Positions 30,110 through 41,499 of a stretch of DNA of 64,000 bases are shown piece by piece. Made by a program: the position numbers and the translations under genes. Position 1 is the stretch's first letter, and each line of letters opens with the position of its first letter. The notes beneath the pieces were generated by a model. The model searched no databases, had not been told where the DNA came from, and saw nothing but the letters and a program-made list of their open reading frames with translations. This stretch comes from Prorocentrum cordatum (lineage: Eukaryota; Sar; Dinophyceae; Prorocentrales; Prorocentraceae), in contig CAUYUJ010015016.1 of NCBI GenBank assembly GCA_963575745.1, forward strand, positions 415,236-479,235, in the 5' to 3' direction.

Positions 30110-31445
30110 ACTCCATGACCCTCGATCCCGCGGGCAGGCTGCTATCTTGGAAGCTCGACCGTCGATCCCCGATTCTCGGGCCTGGAGCCCCGCGCGTCCG
30201 AGAGCATGCCTGGAGCCTGCTGTTGCAAAGTTCCGCCCCCCCATCCCCTCCACCCTTTCCCTCCGCGGTTCGGCCTCTGTTGCCGGCGTAACCGAGCTCC
30301 GCGGCGCCGCGCCCGAGGGCGCAAGTCTTTCTCGGATGGGGGGGGGGGGGGGGAAGGGAGGGGGGGGGGGAAGGGGGGGGGGGAAGTGGCGGCGGCGGGG
30401 GGGCGCGTGCGTGCGCGGAGGGGGGGAGGGGGGAGGGAAAAAGAAGGGGGAAAGGGAGGGGTGTGAAAGGAGAGGGGGGGGGGGGGGGGGTGGGGGGGGG
30501 GGGGGGGGGGAAAGGGGGGGAAGGGGGGGGGTAGGGGGGGGGGGGGGGGGGCGGTGCGGACGGCCAGTCAGGGCGCATGGCAAGGGCAAAGCGCGGTGGA
30601 CGCATAGGAAGGGGCGAAGCAAGGAGGACGTCGCGCAAGGTGGACCCACAGGAACGAGGGGGGGGGGGGGGGGCAATGGTGGAGGGGGGGGGGGAGGGGG
30701 GGGACGCGAAGGAGAAGTACGACCCGGAAAAAGGATTCGGAAGAGAGGCATTGTGAGGGCGTGCGCTGCTTGCGCGCCCCGCATCTCCAAAACGGGCCAC
30801 CTGATGCGACGGCCTGTCGGGATCCTCGCGCGCTTCCCATGGAACAGGAAGTTGGGGCGATGCGCCAGAGGAACACGACGAGGGAGATGCGATACTTCTC
30901 GCGTTCGCATGCTGTGTAGCCCAAACCTCCTCCCCCACGGGGCGCGCGCGAGGATTCCGACGGGCCGTCGCCGCGGGTGGCCCCCTTTGGAGAGAAGGCG
31001 TGCGCAAGCGCACACCCTCGCACGTCCTCTCGCCCGAATCCTTCTTCATGATCGGACGCTTCCCTCGCGCCTCTTGCCCCCCGCCACCATTGCCCCCCCG
31101 CCTGTTGGCCCACCTTGCGCGACGCCCCCCTTTGCTTCTCCACTTCCAACTGGCCCCCGCCCTTCCCCTGCTTCCCCCGCGCGCGCCCTTGCCACGCGCC
31201 CTGCATGACTGGCCATCCGCAGCCCCCAGAGAAAGGCCCGCGCCATCGGGCGCGGCGCCGCGGAGCTCGGCCACGCTGGCAGCGGGGGCCAAACCACGCG
31301 AGTAAAGGGGAGGGGAAGGGAGACGGAGGGTCGCAACAGCAGGCCCCAGGCATGTTCTCGAACTTGCGGGGCTCCGTGCCCGAGGATCGGGGGTCGAAGG
31401 TCGCGCTTCCAAGATTGGAGGCCCTTCGCGGGCCTTGGCACTCGA
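30110..31445. repeat. Large imperfect inverted repeat with expanded G-runs in the left arm
   Basis: The sequence at 30,110-30,335 pairs with the reverse complement of 31,222-31,445 (shared core CGGCGCCGCGGAGCTCGG in the right arm). The sequence at about 30,561-30,845 pairs with about 30,935-31,215, for example GACGGCCAGTCA near 30,562 with TGACTGGCCATCC near 31,205. The spacer is about 90 bases, centred near 30,890. The left arm holds about 220 extra bases of broken G-runs (30,336-30,560) with no counterpart at the matching place on the right. Long frames inside encode only Pro-, Gly- or Arg-rich low complexity and are not called as genes. Confidence 0.8.
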
Positions 31446-32640
31446 CGCTCGGCTCGCAGCGTTTGACCATCGAGCCTTGGCCCTCGGCGGCCGAACTCTT
31501 GCCCGCGATCCTGATTCCCGATCGCCGACGCGCGACGCGCGAACCCCCATCCCCGAGACGTCATCTTCAAAACCCGGCCAGCTGCATTTTGCATCGACCT
31601 TCGGCCCCTCAGTTTCGATTCAGGCCCGAGCTTGGGGGGTCGAATATGCTTGGAAGCCAGCCGAGGGCCAATGGCCAAGGATTAAGGTTCGAGACCCGAG
31701 AGCGAGGATCGAGGGTCGATGGTCGAGGCTCGAAAGTTGCAAGCCGAGTGGTCGAAGATGGCGCAATGCACAAGGCTCGAAACCCGAGGCGACAGGTCCA
31801 AGGCTCGATTGTCAAACTTCCAGTTTCGCGGGGTCCAAAGGTCGGGGGTCAGAAATTGAAGCTCGAGGGCCTCTCTCCTGCCCATCCTTCTCAGTGTCCT
31901 CGCCCCTCTTCCTCCCCCTCCTCATTGCTCCCTCTTCCCCCTCCTCTGCGACCCCTCGCCTGTAGAGCCCTGGAACGCCCTCCCTCGCCCCTGACCTACA
32001 GCCGCCTGGAGGCCAGGGTGTCCTCCCCCCCCTCATCCCCCTCCTCCCCCCCCCCCCTCCTCCTCCCCCCTCCCCCTCCAGGGAGATGGCTCGAGGGAAT
32101 GGCGCCAGAGAAAGAAGGGGGCGAGGCGACGGGCGAGGGGGGGGCACCCTTCGTTCCCGCCGAGACCTACAGGGCAGCAACACAAACAGACGCGCTAAAC
32201 GGCGACCATGGGTCGCGCTCGTCGCTCGTCTGAAACAGCATGGGCCCGACTGGGCTCTCGATGGACGCCCTGGCGTCGCGGCTCACGGCGAGAGCGAGGG
32301 GCCGAGACCTCGGCCGCGCGGGGGCGCGCCACTGCGGCACCACGCAAAGCCTCTCCCGCCAGTGCTCACGCGGCGCAGCCCCCACTCACGCGCGCGCTGC
32401 CACGCGCCCGAACTGCCGCTCTTGACCACCTGCCTCCCACCTTTCTTTGCACCGAGTCCCCCCCTCTCTGGGCTGCCCAGCTGCCCGCTCCCAGTCGCTG
32501 CCCCCGCCCCCAAGCCCGCGCGGCCCCTCGTCAGTGCGCGGGTGCACATGCGCGAGCTCAGCGCACGCGGCAACATGCATGCGCGGCGCCGAACAATGAA
32601 AACGCGACGCCATTCGATAGGATAACAAGGGGTGTCGGGT
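31446..32640. other. Non-coding stretch with short TCGAGG-type repeats
   Basis: From about 31,370 to 31,870 short motifs such as GGTCGAGG, GGCTCGAAA and CCCGAG recur irregularly. No protein family is recognised. From 31,890 the + strand is pyrimidine-rich. Confidence 0.4.
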
Positions 32641-32689
32641 CCGCCCACTGAGGAGCGCACGCGGCTTCGGCTGTGAAGTTCGCTTCCAG

Positions 32690-32739
32690 CACGTCGCGCC
32701 GCGACGTGTCGCCACGGAGGTCATCGTCGTCTCCGTGGC
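32690..32739. repeat. Two adjacent perfect 9-bp hairpins
   Basis: CACGTCGCG and CGCGACGTG flank a single C (32,690-32,708). GCCACGGAG (32,711-32,719) and CTCCGTGGC (32,731-32,739) flank an 11-base loop. Function unknown. Confidence 0.6.
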
Positions 32740-33079
32740 GCCTCCTCTTCGTATGGCACATGGCCATATTGCCCCGCGTGCTGCACTCTGGCGCGAAACA
32801 CGCGGCGCCACCAACATGCAATTCGAGAATGCCTGAGGCTGCAAGCAAGAGGCCCTCGAGCGTGCATATGTCTTCATCGGGGTGGCCGGTCAGCCTCTGG
32901 GGCGCACCCGCCCCCCCCCCCCCCCACCCCCTCCCCCCTCGGCCCGTGCCCGAAACCCGAAATCCTCGTTCGTGGATCCGCCTCGCACAAACTTCAACAC
33001 GAGTGAATGTTGGACTGCCCAGTCACTTTTGGCAAGAGGGGAAGAGGGGGTGCGGGTGCGCCGTTCCCCCTAGCGCAGT

Positions 33080-33345
33080 CGGTTTGACCCGAGCTGCGCG
33101 CCCATCGAAACCGCGCGCCTGGAACGACATCCTCCGCGCGCAGGTCGTTGCCAGACCCTCCCCGCAGAAGACTTCAAAAAAGGCGAGGGTGCGCTCGATC
33201 TTCGGCACGCCATGGGCGGTCCCATGAAGCCATCGATTAACTTCATTCTTGAGCATGTCCAAAAGAAACCTGGAATTATCAGCCGTCAGCCGTCGCTGAG
33301 AACTGTCAGGGGCCAACTGCGCGACCCGAGCCTTCAGCCATGTTG
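33080..33345 (-). pseudogene. Fragment with methyltransferase-like motif (FFEVFCGEG)
   Basis: On the minus strand, RLTADNSRFLLDMLKNEVN leads into ERTLAFFEVFCGEGLATTCA, followed by ARGFD. FEVFCGEG followed by a helix and an acidic residue at the end of the next strand is the SAM-binding start of Rossmann methyltransferases. No later motifs follow in any frame nearby, so this is either one exon or a fragment. It follows the end of the decayed repeated-family gene on the same strand. Whether it methylates anything cannot be told. Confidence 0.4.
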
Positions 33346-33399
33346 GACATCCATTGCCAAGGCCGCATCCGATCGAGCCAATGCTCGATTTGCTTGTTG

Positions 33400-36221
33400 A
33401 AGCCCCTGGAGTACAGATATCGCGATTGCCCGAGAGCACCAAGAGTAAGGAGCCTCTGGCGTAATGTTTTGAAAACGTTCGGCGGTGAGAGCCCTGGGCC
33501 AGATTACGGATGGCGCAGTTTAAACTCTCGCCCACCCAGGTTGCATAACGCGATGGCGGGCCGAGTCTCCAGATCCTGCACGCGAGCGCCCTCTGTCATC
33601 ACCCACCCATGGATCCCATCATTTTCCTATTAATCCTCCTTCTCCTCCTCCTCCTCCTACTCCTCCTCCTCATGTATTACAATGTTTTCTCTGCCCGACG
33701 GCTCTACCCGCCCTCCCCTAGCCCATGCTTTTCCGTTTCCACGATGGGGGGGCCCTACGCAGCTCGCCAGTCGGCGCGAGCAGGCACCGATGCTTCGCTC
33801 TGCGCTGGATTCGTTTATATGGAGGGCGGCATTCAGAAAATAGTGCGTGGCGCCGTTGATTACATGAAGGGGCTCTGGCGGGATGGGGGTTCCTCCTAAC
33901 TGTCCCCCGTCGTCCTCGTGCGGCGCACCGAGCGGGGCTCCATGCGGCGCTCGACCGCGAGTCCGACGATTGCGGGGCAATCAATCGACCGGCCAGCGAG
34001 GGGCGAGACCGGGCAGGGGGTGTCTCTGTGAGAGGGTTGAAGCGGGGGGGGGAATGGGGGCGAAGGGGGCAGGAGGAGTAGAGCGACAGAGAGCCGAATG
34101 TTATTCCTATTCGCTTATACGCATATACATATGCATGTGGAAGTATATGCAAACATACATGTATATATACATATGTGTATACATGTGCACACATACACAC
34201 GCAATCGAACATATCGTGCGCGCATACAGGCGTCCGTTGCCCCACCTACTTGACAGCGTTGAAAAGCACCCCGCCCCCTTTAACAATAATCCCAAGCTTA
34301 ACGCGCAGCTGCGCCCAGATCTGCCTCCAAATGCAGCCGCGCGCGGAAACCCCCGTAACCTGGCGACCCCAGAGACGCCCACAAGAAGCGAACCGAATCC
34401 AGCTGCAGAAGGCGAAACAATAATTACGCTTAATCACGCGGACCATTCTGCCCCCGAACAATCCTGGCCGTCAGATGGCAGAGCAAGTGGAACTTTGGCG
34501 CGAGCCGTATCTTCGCCATCTCTGCGCACATGGAATGTCTAGCCGCAGCGTCGAGGAGCCGCTCAAACACGGGTCTGGAAACTCGAGCGGGCGCATCCTT
34601 ACATAATTGCATCCACTCTTGCAAGGAGTCGGCCGATTGTTTGAGATATATTCCCAGCGGCACGAGGTCACCGTAATTCGACAACAAATCTACTGCGAAA
34701 TCCAACGACACATGTGCTCCTGCCCCCTTTTATCTTCAGTGCGATTCCAAGATGACCCCCCCCCCTGGGCCGCGAAACTTTGGGGCCCGTGCCAAGCACC
34801 CCCAACGTCAGTCGGCCCAACCGTCGATCAGAAGGCGTTTTGGATCTGTCGAAATATGAATACATCTCAGCCTCCAGCCGTTTGATCGCCTGGCTCAAGG
34901 ATACGGACCCCCACGGGCTAGGCTCACAGCGTGCAAAATGTCTAGAGCGAGCACAAAATCTGGCGAGGCGCGAAGCCCCACATCGAACGGCGGCAACCTG
35001 TGGCTCAACCAATCAGTTATCCTGCCAGCTTCGTCACGGTGTGTCCTCCAGAACTTAGCGACAAAGGGTAGCTCCTTGTCCACCCACATTCGAATGTCTG
35101 GTAACTCAGGCGACGGGTCCAATCTGCCCCCTGGCCGCAATCTGGGGGCATCCTCAATGAATTCCGGAACCACCATTCCACCTACTGCTTTTCTCGGGAG
35201 TGGTTCTTGGGACCGAATTGCCTTCCAAATCTTAGTCCTGAGGCGCTCTGTGTCAACATGCACTTCGATTTCACATTTGGAACAACTCACTTCGCAAGAA
35301 TCTCCCGACCGAAGCTCGAAAGGGAGGCCATCCTCAGTCAGGAACCCTGGGAAGTTTATGTCCAGAGAATCGTGAGGGCACACACAGCATGGACACGGAT
35401 TGTAAATGATAGCCCAAGACGACATCCAAACTGTTTTCTGGAATTCTGCTCAGTCACCCTTCACATATAACAGCACACCGCGAAATCCTAAGACTGCTCC
35501 TGCCTCCCCCCCTCACCATCGTTCCAAGGTGTGCCGTCGTGCCTGCAGTCTGGGACTCTACCAGCTAAGATTGCTTTAAGTTGCCACGTGACCATTTCCA
35601 TAAAACCGTACAGAGCACAATTTCCGCGGCAACCACATGAGCATTCGTCTAATGTCCTGATGAAGCCTATTTAATGACGTTTTTAATTAGGAAATCGATG
35701 ACCGAAATATTCAACACTGAATCTGTCTGCCCTGCATGCAGCGGCGTGTACCTCACAGCATCAGCATAGAGCGCAATGGGCACAGACCACACCCCACAGG
35801 AATCAAGATTGGAAACAACTGGATCATGATCTAGATACTGCCTAATTGACATTACGCAATTGATATTCTTGGAACCATACATAATGCATTCTTGACACAT
35901 GCTCGACTCAGCTATCTCATCGGCGAGAGACGTGAACACCAGGTTGCAATCAACGGTTCCCTTCTGAATGTGTGGTTTGCCCTTGACTGACATCGAAATC
36001 GTGAGTTGGTATAAAGGCCCTGGGGAAGGCATACATGAGTCCAGCCATTGTTTGTACCTACCCGTCTGGAGCCCAGGTGGCAAACCCCACTTTCGAAACT
36101 CCGCACCTGACATGCCACCTTCTGCGGACAAGTGAAGTGCAATGCACAAGTCCTCGGCGCTGAGGCGGCTCGCAGACGCGTAAATTGAAAGCAAGAGCTC
36201 AAACAGCTCGGATCCGGCCAT
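33400..36221 (-). pseudogene. Decayed gene of a repeated family, possibly transposase-like
   Basis: Reading from ATG at 36,221-36,219, the protein begins MAGSELFELLLSIYASASRL. It continues through LYADAVRYTPLHAGQTDSVL until a shift near 35,680. It resumes as GFIRTLDECSCGCRGNCALY and RHDGTPWNDGE, then LLYVKGD, a TGA at 35,452-35,450 where Trp is expected, and AEFQKTVWMSSW with PCPCCVC. A long frame to 34,895 includes FWRTHRDEAGRITDWLSHR and DFVLALDILHAV. Later pieces are SKTPSDRRLGRLTLGVLG, a segment ending KFHLLCHLTARI (34,430-34,711), and ESLNCAIRNLAQGSHRRTF (about 33,460-33,530). I associate the pattern with a family present in many copies in dinoflagellate annotations. The GD-W...PC-x2-C arrangement faintly recalls TNP2-type transposases, but that is weak. 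Confidence 0.5.
34125..34200. repeat. AT/CA-rich dinucleotide tract
   Basis: Alternating TATACAT/ATGTGTATAC and CACACA sequence with hairpin potential. Confidence 0.6.
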
Positions 36222-36894
36222 CCGCTGCTTAGTTCCATGTGGTGCATTTTTTATTGTATCTGGTGCGTCGGCGCTTCGGCATTGCAATCTTGACCAGCAG
36301 AGATGGCCTCGCGCCGACGTGGGCTGCAGTGAATGCCGAGGGGGGGGGGGGGGGGGGGGGAGTAGGAGTGGGGCTCGGGGGTGGTGGTGCACTGGGGCTT
36401 CTAGCCGATCAAACCCCTTGCCCCCCCCCTCAACAAAGTCATTTCTGCTACCTACTCCGGGTAATTTCGCGCGCGCCGCAGGCTCAGTCGCATCCGAGCT
36501 CGCTGCTGGCTCTCTAGCGGGTATTGCGCTCCACGAGCGCCAAACGCGCCGACGCGCACAAAACTGCCAAATTGTTGACCAGGCATTACCAGGCAGACTG
36601 AAGACACAAAAACATATTCGTGTACACGCACTGAACACGCACGCGCCTCGTGCAAAGCGGGATCCCTATCCGCGGCTGCCCTCCTCAGCCGTGCGCTGAC
36701 CAGCAGACTCCCCAGCAGCAGCGTTGCTTAAAGGCTCGAAGCGTGCGAAATGTTCCTGGCACTGGGAAAATATCAAAAATCGAGCTCGACAACTTCGAAA
36801 TCTGCGAAATCTTGGCCGCGGAGCCCTCGAACTGCATGCAGGGCAATCCGACTGACCGGCCGGAACGATCTGACCGGGCCGCGCAGCTCCGTGC

Positions 36895-37085
36895 AAGGGT
36901 GGACGAGCTTGGATGAGTTTGGACGGTACAAATTGGACGGGATTGGACGAGTTTGGACGGGTTTGGACGGGGTGATTCTTGCGTACAGTTATAAGAAAAT
37001 CGCGAGTTTGGACGGGATTGGACGGTAGGAGTTTGGACTAATTTGGATGAGTTTGGACGGGTTTGGACGGTAGTTTGGACGGACG
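36895..37085. repeat. Minisatellite of 10-11 bp units, GTTTGGACGG type
   Basis: More than a dozen units of GRTTTGGACG-like sequence run over about 190 bases. They are interrupted near 36,970-37,005 by unrelated sequence. Confidence 0.85.
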
Positions 37086-37499
37086 TTTTTTTTTGTGTTG
37101 CGCATTTGTCTGTCATTGCGATGTTTGAATTATTGTTGACCACCCTTTAAACTCTACTCGAAGGCTCTGCGACACACTAAAACATACTGGCATCCACAGC
37201 TTGCTCGGCGCGCAGCTGCCTATGAACTCTTCCTCGCGCTCTGCTGCCTGAACATCCGCTTCACCTCCTCGTGGAGAGTCTGCGCGGGCTTCATCGCATC
37301 CTGCGCTGGCATGTTGCCAAGTAAAACAAAAGCGTTTATACTATACAAGCGCACGCGGTAACATAGCAGAGCACGACATATACGCGCGCAGATTGCAGAT
37401 GGGTCAATGGGCAGAGTGGCAAAGTTAGGAGCGCACATGAAGCGGGGGAATGGACGGACGGAGGGGGGGCTTACTTGGATCGATGGTGCACGCTTCTCT

Positions 37500-37779
37500 T
37501 CGAAAGCGCGTCGGGCGATCGATGAGCAAATGTTTCGTGGGGATGTGAAAGAAGAACAATGGCGATCGGGCCCTTGACCATCTTCACGATGTCCACCTCC
37601 ACATGGGCGGCCCCCATGGTCTTCGTGAGCGCCTTGCGGTCCTGCGTGAGGGCCTCGCTGTACACCTGGTTCGACGCTATGATGCGTTTGACCTCCGATC
37701 CCATAGTCTCCCGATGCTCTCTCATGCGGGTGGTGTGCTGCGCCCCTCTCTTTACTGCCCTCCTCTCTTCTTCATCCAC
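37500..37779 (-). CDS. Exon-like segment, unknown basic/helical protein
   Basis: The minus-strand frame encodes a helical, charged protein with normal amino-acid composition: EERRAVKRGAQHTTRMREHR, then IIASNQVYSEALTQDRKALT and VEVDIVKMVKGPIAIVLL. It is open from 37,779 to 37,471, and the end reads as low-complexity tail. A second small piece, AMKPAQTLHEEVKRMFRQQ (about 37,220-37,300), may be the next exon on the same strand. No family is recognised. The start is uncertain because upstream sequence may be another exon. Confidence 0.4.
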
Positions 37780-38487
37780 CCTCCTAGCTACCTCGCAATC
37801 TCCTCATAACTATTTATCGTGTCGTTTGCCCCCGCCCGTCGCCCTCCTCCTCGACTCTTCCTTCTCTCTCGGTGCCTGAGGGGCCCGCCGAAGGCCGTGT
37901 AGATTTGGGTTTCCACTGAGGCCTCTTGGAATCCATCTAGGCCCTCTTGGATCCTTCCCCGAGGAGGCCCCCGAACACTGAAACTTAGTCTGGGGGGGGG
38001 GGATCTCGCGCGAGACATCTGCATGGCCCGCGTCAGCACGATCAACTTTCCTGAGTTCCGCACGCCCTGCGCCCTCAACAGCCCAGTCATCGATGCGTCG
38101 TTTTTGTCGGATTCGGCGTGCCCCATCCATGCCGCCCACCCTCTTAATCGGGCCACGGGCTTGCGCGCAGAAATTCGGCGCCTGCGGCGGGCTCGCGATT
38201 GAGGCCTTGCACGGATATGCGTCGCAGTTTCTTGATGCATCCTGGGAGGGGGGATGGGGGGGGGGGGCTCTGGAATATCTAGGAGCGTCTTTGAAGGTAT
38301 AGTAGCTGTCTCAGGGTATCTGGGTTGCCTCTTGGGGGGTTGATGACTCGCGGGTGCGTCCTGATTGGCCTCTCGACGGCCTCTCGGGGGCATGCGGCAT
38401 GGGCGCGCGGTGCCCGCCGGGGGGCATCTTGGGGGCCCCTGCTGCTTCATGGGCCTCTCCAGGGGGCCTCAAAAGGAAGAGGGGGCA

Positions 38488-38526
<39 letters not shown>

Positions 38527-38645
38527 CAACAAAAACAAAAACAACACAACAAACACGATGCCCATGCATCGCCATTTTGGCCCTTTTGCTCTGAGTGAGC
38601 GAGGGCGGTGGCATTCGCTAGGTTGGCCGCGAAGCACTCGCGCTC

Positions 38646-40596
38646 GTGCCCGCCGAGCGCCTTCGAGGTCCAACAGATGACATTGAAATGAAGACCCAAG
38701 CCATCATCATGCGCCACTTCACTGACTCGGATGAGATTGACAACGCTGAGGACATGGATGAGCCTGCAGACACCGACGAGCTAACCAAGCGGGCCGTCAT
38801 GCTCATCGAGCTTCGCGGCGAGTTGTTCCCGAGCCAGACGTTCACGCAGATCTACGGCGAGCAGGTGCTCCAGCGCGTGGCCGACGACAGGGAGAAGGAC
38901 TGGGCGCTCGCCGACGAGGCGGTGGACTGGGCGTGCTCGCGCTCGAGGATGATCAGGGCGATGCTCCGCCGCGTGTCGCAGAGCGTCCTCAAAACGAGGA
39001 GCATCGCCCCCTCCTCTCCTCCCTAACTCTCCACCTTCTCAGTCTTCGAGAACGTGGAACACTTGTGAAATCACCGATGCCCCGAAGAATAGCCCCGTGG
39101 AGAAACGGCCCAAGTGGGTCACGCCTTTCGTCGCGGCCCACGTCGACCGCGAGAGGGCTGCCAGAGAGGCCACCTTCTGCCTTGGGGGTTGGGGGGGGAC
39201 GTCGCAGCAATCACGGGGGAGGGAGGGGCGGGCGGGGGAGGGCCAGGGGGGGATTAGCTAACAGAAGCTGACTCGGAGGCAGACGGCTACGACTACGGCG
39301 TGGACGAGAACTTGGTGGCACGATCGGTGCAAAAGTCTCCTTGCGCGCCGCGTCCCATCCCCATCGGAACTGATGTCCCGCGTGGCCGGGTCCCCGTCCA
39401 AGACCGTTGGTGCCCATCTTCGCCCGCGCTTAATCATTGTCCTCCTAGCTACAGCTTGTCCCCAAGGCAACGTTTCGAACTGCCAAGAAGGAGAAGGACG
39501 CTTCGCCCGGCTACGCCGAGAAGCTCGAGGGCGACCCCGACGAGCCGAACGAGGCCGAGGTCAGGGCGATGTGGAAGGGCGGGGTGGCCAAGAAGATCCC
39601 AGGGCTGACGTTCGGGAAGCTGCGGTCGTGGTTGGCGACGAAGGGCGCAGATGGCAAGACGAAGAAGAAAAAGGGCAACGATAACCTGCTCCTGGAAAAG
39701 AAGCACGTCAAGACTGGCATGACCATCACAGCGACGAGGTTCAGCAGGCTCGGGCAGAAAGCTCTCGCCATATGGGAGGAAGTGGCTTTCAAGGCGAGGC
39801 CGAAGATGGTGATGCAGATGGCTTTGATGGACGGGATGGAGGGGCATGAGGAGTTCGTCAAGGGCCTGGCGAACAAGTACATCGAGGGCTGCACCACGAA
39901 GGAAGAGATGGAGACGGTCAAAAGGCATTCATTGATAAAGGTTCAAAGCGGCAGCGCGACATCGACAAAGACGGGCAGATGATGAAGAAGCCAGCCGCGA
40001 GTTCCGTGAAGCCGAAGGCCAAGAAGGCTGAGCCCAAGCCGAGCCCAGACGAGGACGGGCCCGAGGAGGACGAGGGCGATGACCAGTTCGATGGAGAGTT
40101 GAACTCGGACGCCGACGATGCATCCGAGGAGGATGACGACGACGTGGAACTTCCTGTTATGAGGAAGCCAGCCATGGCGGAGAAGTTCAGCATGAAGAGG
40201 CCAGCTGCATACTGCGGCGGCACGCCCCCCGAAGAAGGCGAAGGGTGGATGCGCGAGCCCCGATCCGCCGAGCTCGTGCGCGCAGAAGACCGCCATCTTG
40301 AAGGCGCTCGTGCAGCCTCCGCCGCAGACGAAGCTGAACCCGACTGTGCCCGTCGAAATCAGACGCCTGGGCCCCGGGCGAAGACGGCGATGGAGACGGT
40401 CATGGCCGAGGCCGAGCAGGGGGGCTCGACGCAGGACGACACCAGCATCCCCGCTGGCCTCTTCGACGGGTTCCGAGCTGCGGCGGTGGCGGGCCAGACG
40501 TGGACTCCGCGGCAGTCCGCGGACAGCGGCTGCCCGCCGCTGTTCGCTGGGGTTACAGTTTCGAGCGCTGCTGAACAGCGCTCACAGCGCACATAA
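38646..40596 (+). CDS. Probable host gene in pieces: acidic N-terminal exon and KKPA-type basic protein
   Basis: The first piece (38,688-39,026) reads MKTQAIIMRHFTDSDEIDNA and continues to a helical region with QIYGEQVLQRVADDREKDWA. A small acidic piece near 39,265-39,330 (DSEADGYDYGVDENLVARS) may be a second exon. A third (about 39,455-39,920) has EAEVRAMWKGGVAKKIPGL and GQKALAIWEEVAFKARPKM. It then changes frame at an A4 run (39,920-39,923) into KAFIDKGSKRQRDIDKDGQ, MMKKPAASSVKPKAKKAE, a long Asp/Glu tract and MKRPAA. KKPA-rich basic segments and such acidic tracts are typical of dinoflagellate nuclear proteins as I know them. Function unknown. The gaps between pieces have the size of introns; the A4 shift could be an assembly error. 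Confidence 0.5.
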
Positions 40597-40686
40597 AAAT
40601 TACCCAGCGTGGGAGCGAAGGGAGGTGTGGCTGGCCACTAGTGCAATGCAAGTCCAGCTCGGATTCAATTTGCAGGTTGGCCATGG

Positions 40687-40870
40687 GGGGGGGGGGGGGG
40701 GAGGGAGATAGAAGCTGAGATAAAGAGAGCGAGACAGAGCTAGAGAGGGAGAGGGCGATAGAAGGAAAGAGAGAGAGGGAGAGAGAACGAGAGATATATA
40801 CACATATATATATACATAACGACATGATCTAGAAGCAGGCTAGCCATAGATATGTGTATATATATATGTA
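40687..40870. repeat. G-run, GA-rich and TATA-rich simple repeats
   Basis: A G-run near 40,685-40,702, an imperfect GAGA tract to about 40,795, then ATATATA-type sequence to about 40,872. Confidence 0.75.
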
Positions 40871-41499
40871 TATAATCGGGAGGGGCGGGGGGGCATAGTA
40901 GCGGGTTGCACGTGCCCCAGGTGGCTTAGGGGGGGTGGGCTAATATATCTTGGCTAAGTGGGCTTCGCCCATTTGTCAGGATTGGCTAACCGCTCTGGGC
41001 CAGATGGGGCATGCGTAACCCCAGTTTATAAGCTAGGTTAAGCCAGATCTAGCCCGCTCCCTGCCATGGCCAGCCCCTGCCCGCCTCGGAAACCGAGTCG
41101 CCCGTGCCTCCGCGGATCCCTGAAGAGCTGGCCCAGGACCAGCGCTGGTCGGAACTGATGAGGCCGCCCAGGAGGTTGACCATAGCGGCGATCGGGGATG
41201 GATAGGGAGAGCGACAGACCAGATGGAACAGGACATGAACCAACAATGGAGGAGGAGCACAGCTGAAGAGGTAAACTGCAGGTCTCAAAGCGGGGTAGGG
41301 AGGTGGATGAGGTAGAGGAATTGGAGTGGGATGCGATGATGTTGCAGGATCTGGAGGGGTTGGTGAAGGATGCGGTGGCGTCTCCGAGGAGGGCCAGGGC
41401 TAAAGGATGAACCAACCACCGCCCCTTCCTCCTGCTCCCCGTTATCAGCAGCACCGCCACCAGCATTATCATCATCATCACCACCACCACAGCCATCAA

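Noticed and set aside
29853-31550. A 565-codon Pro/Ser/Arg-rich minus-strand frame and several overlapping frames
   Set aside because: They cover the large inverted repeat and G-runs, change content with frame, and show no natural composition or motif.
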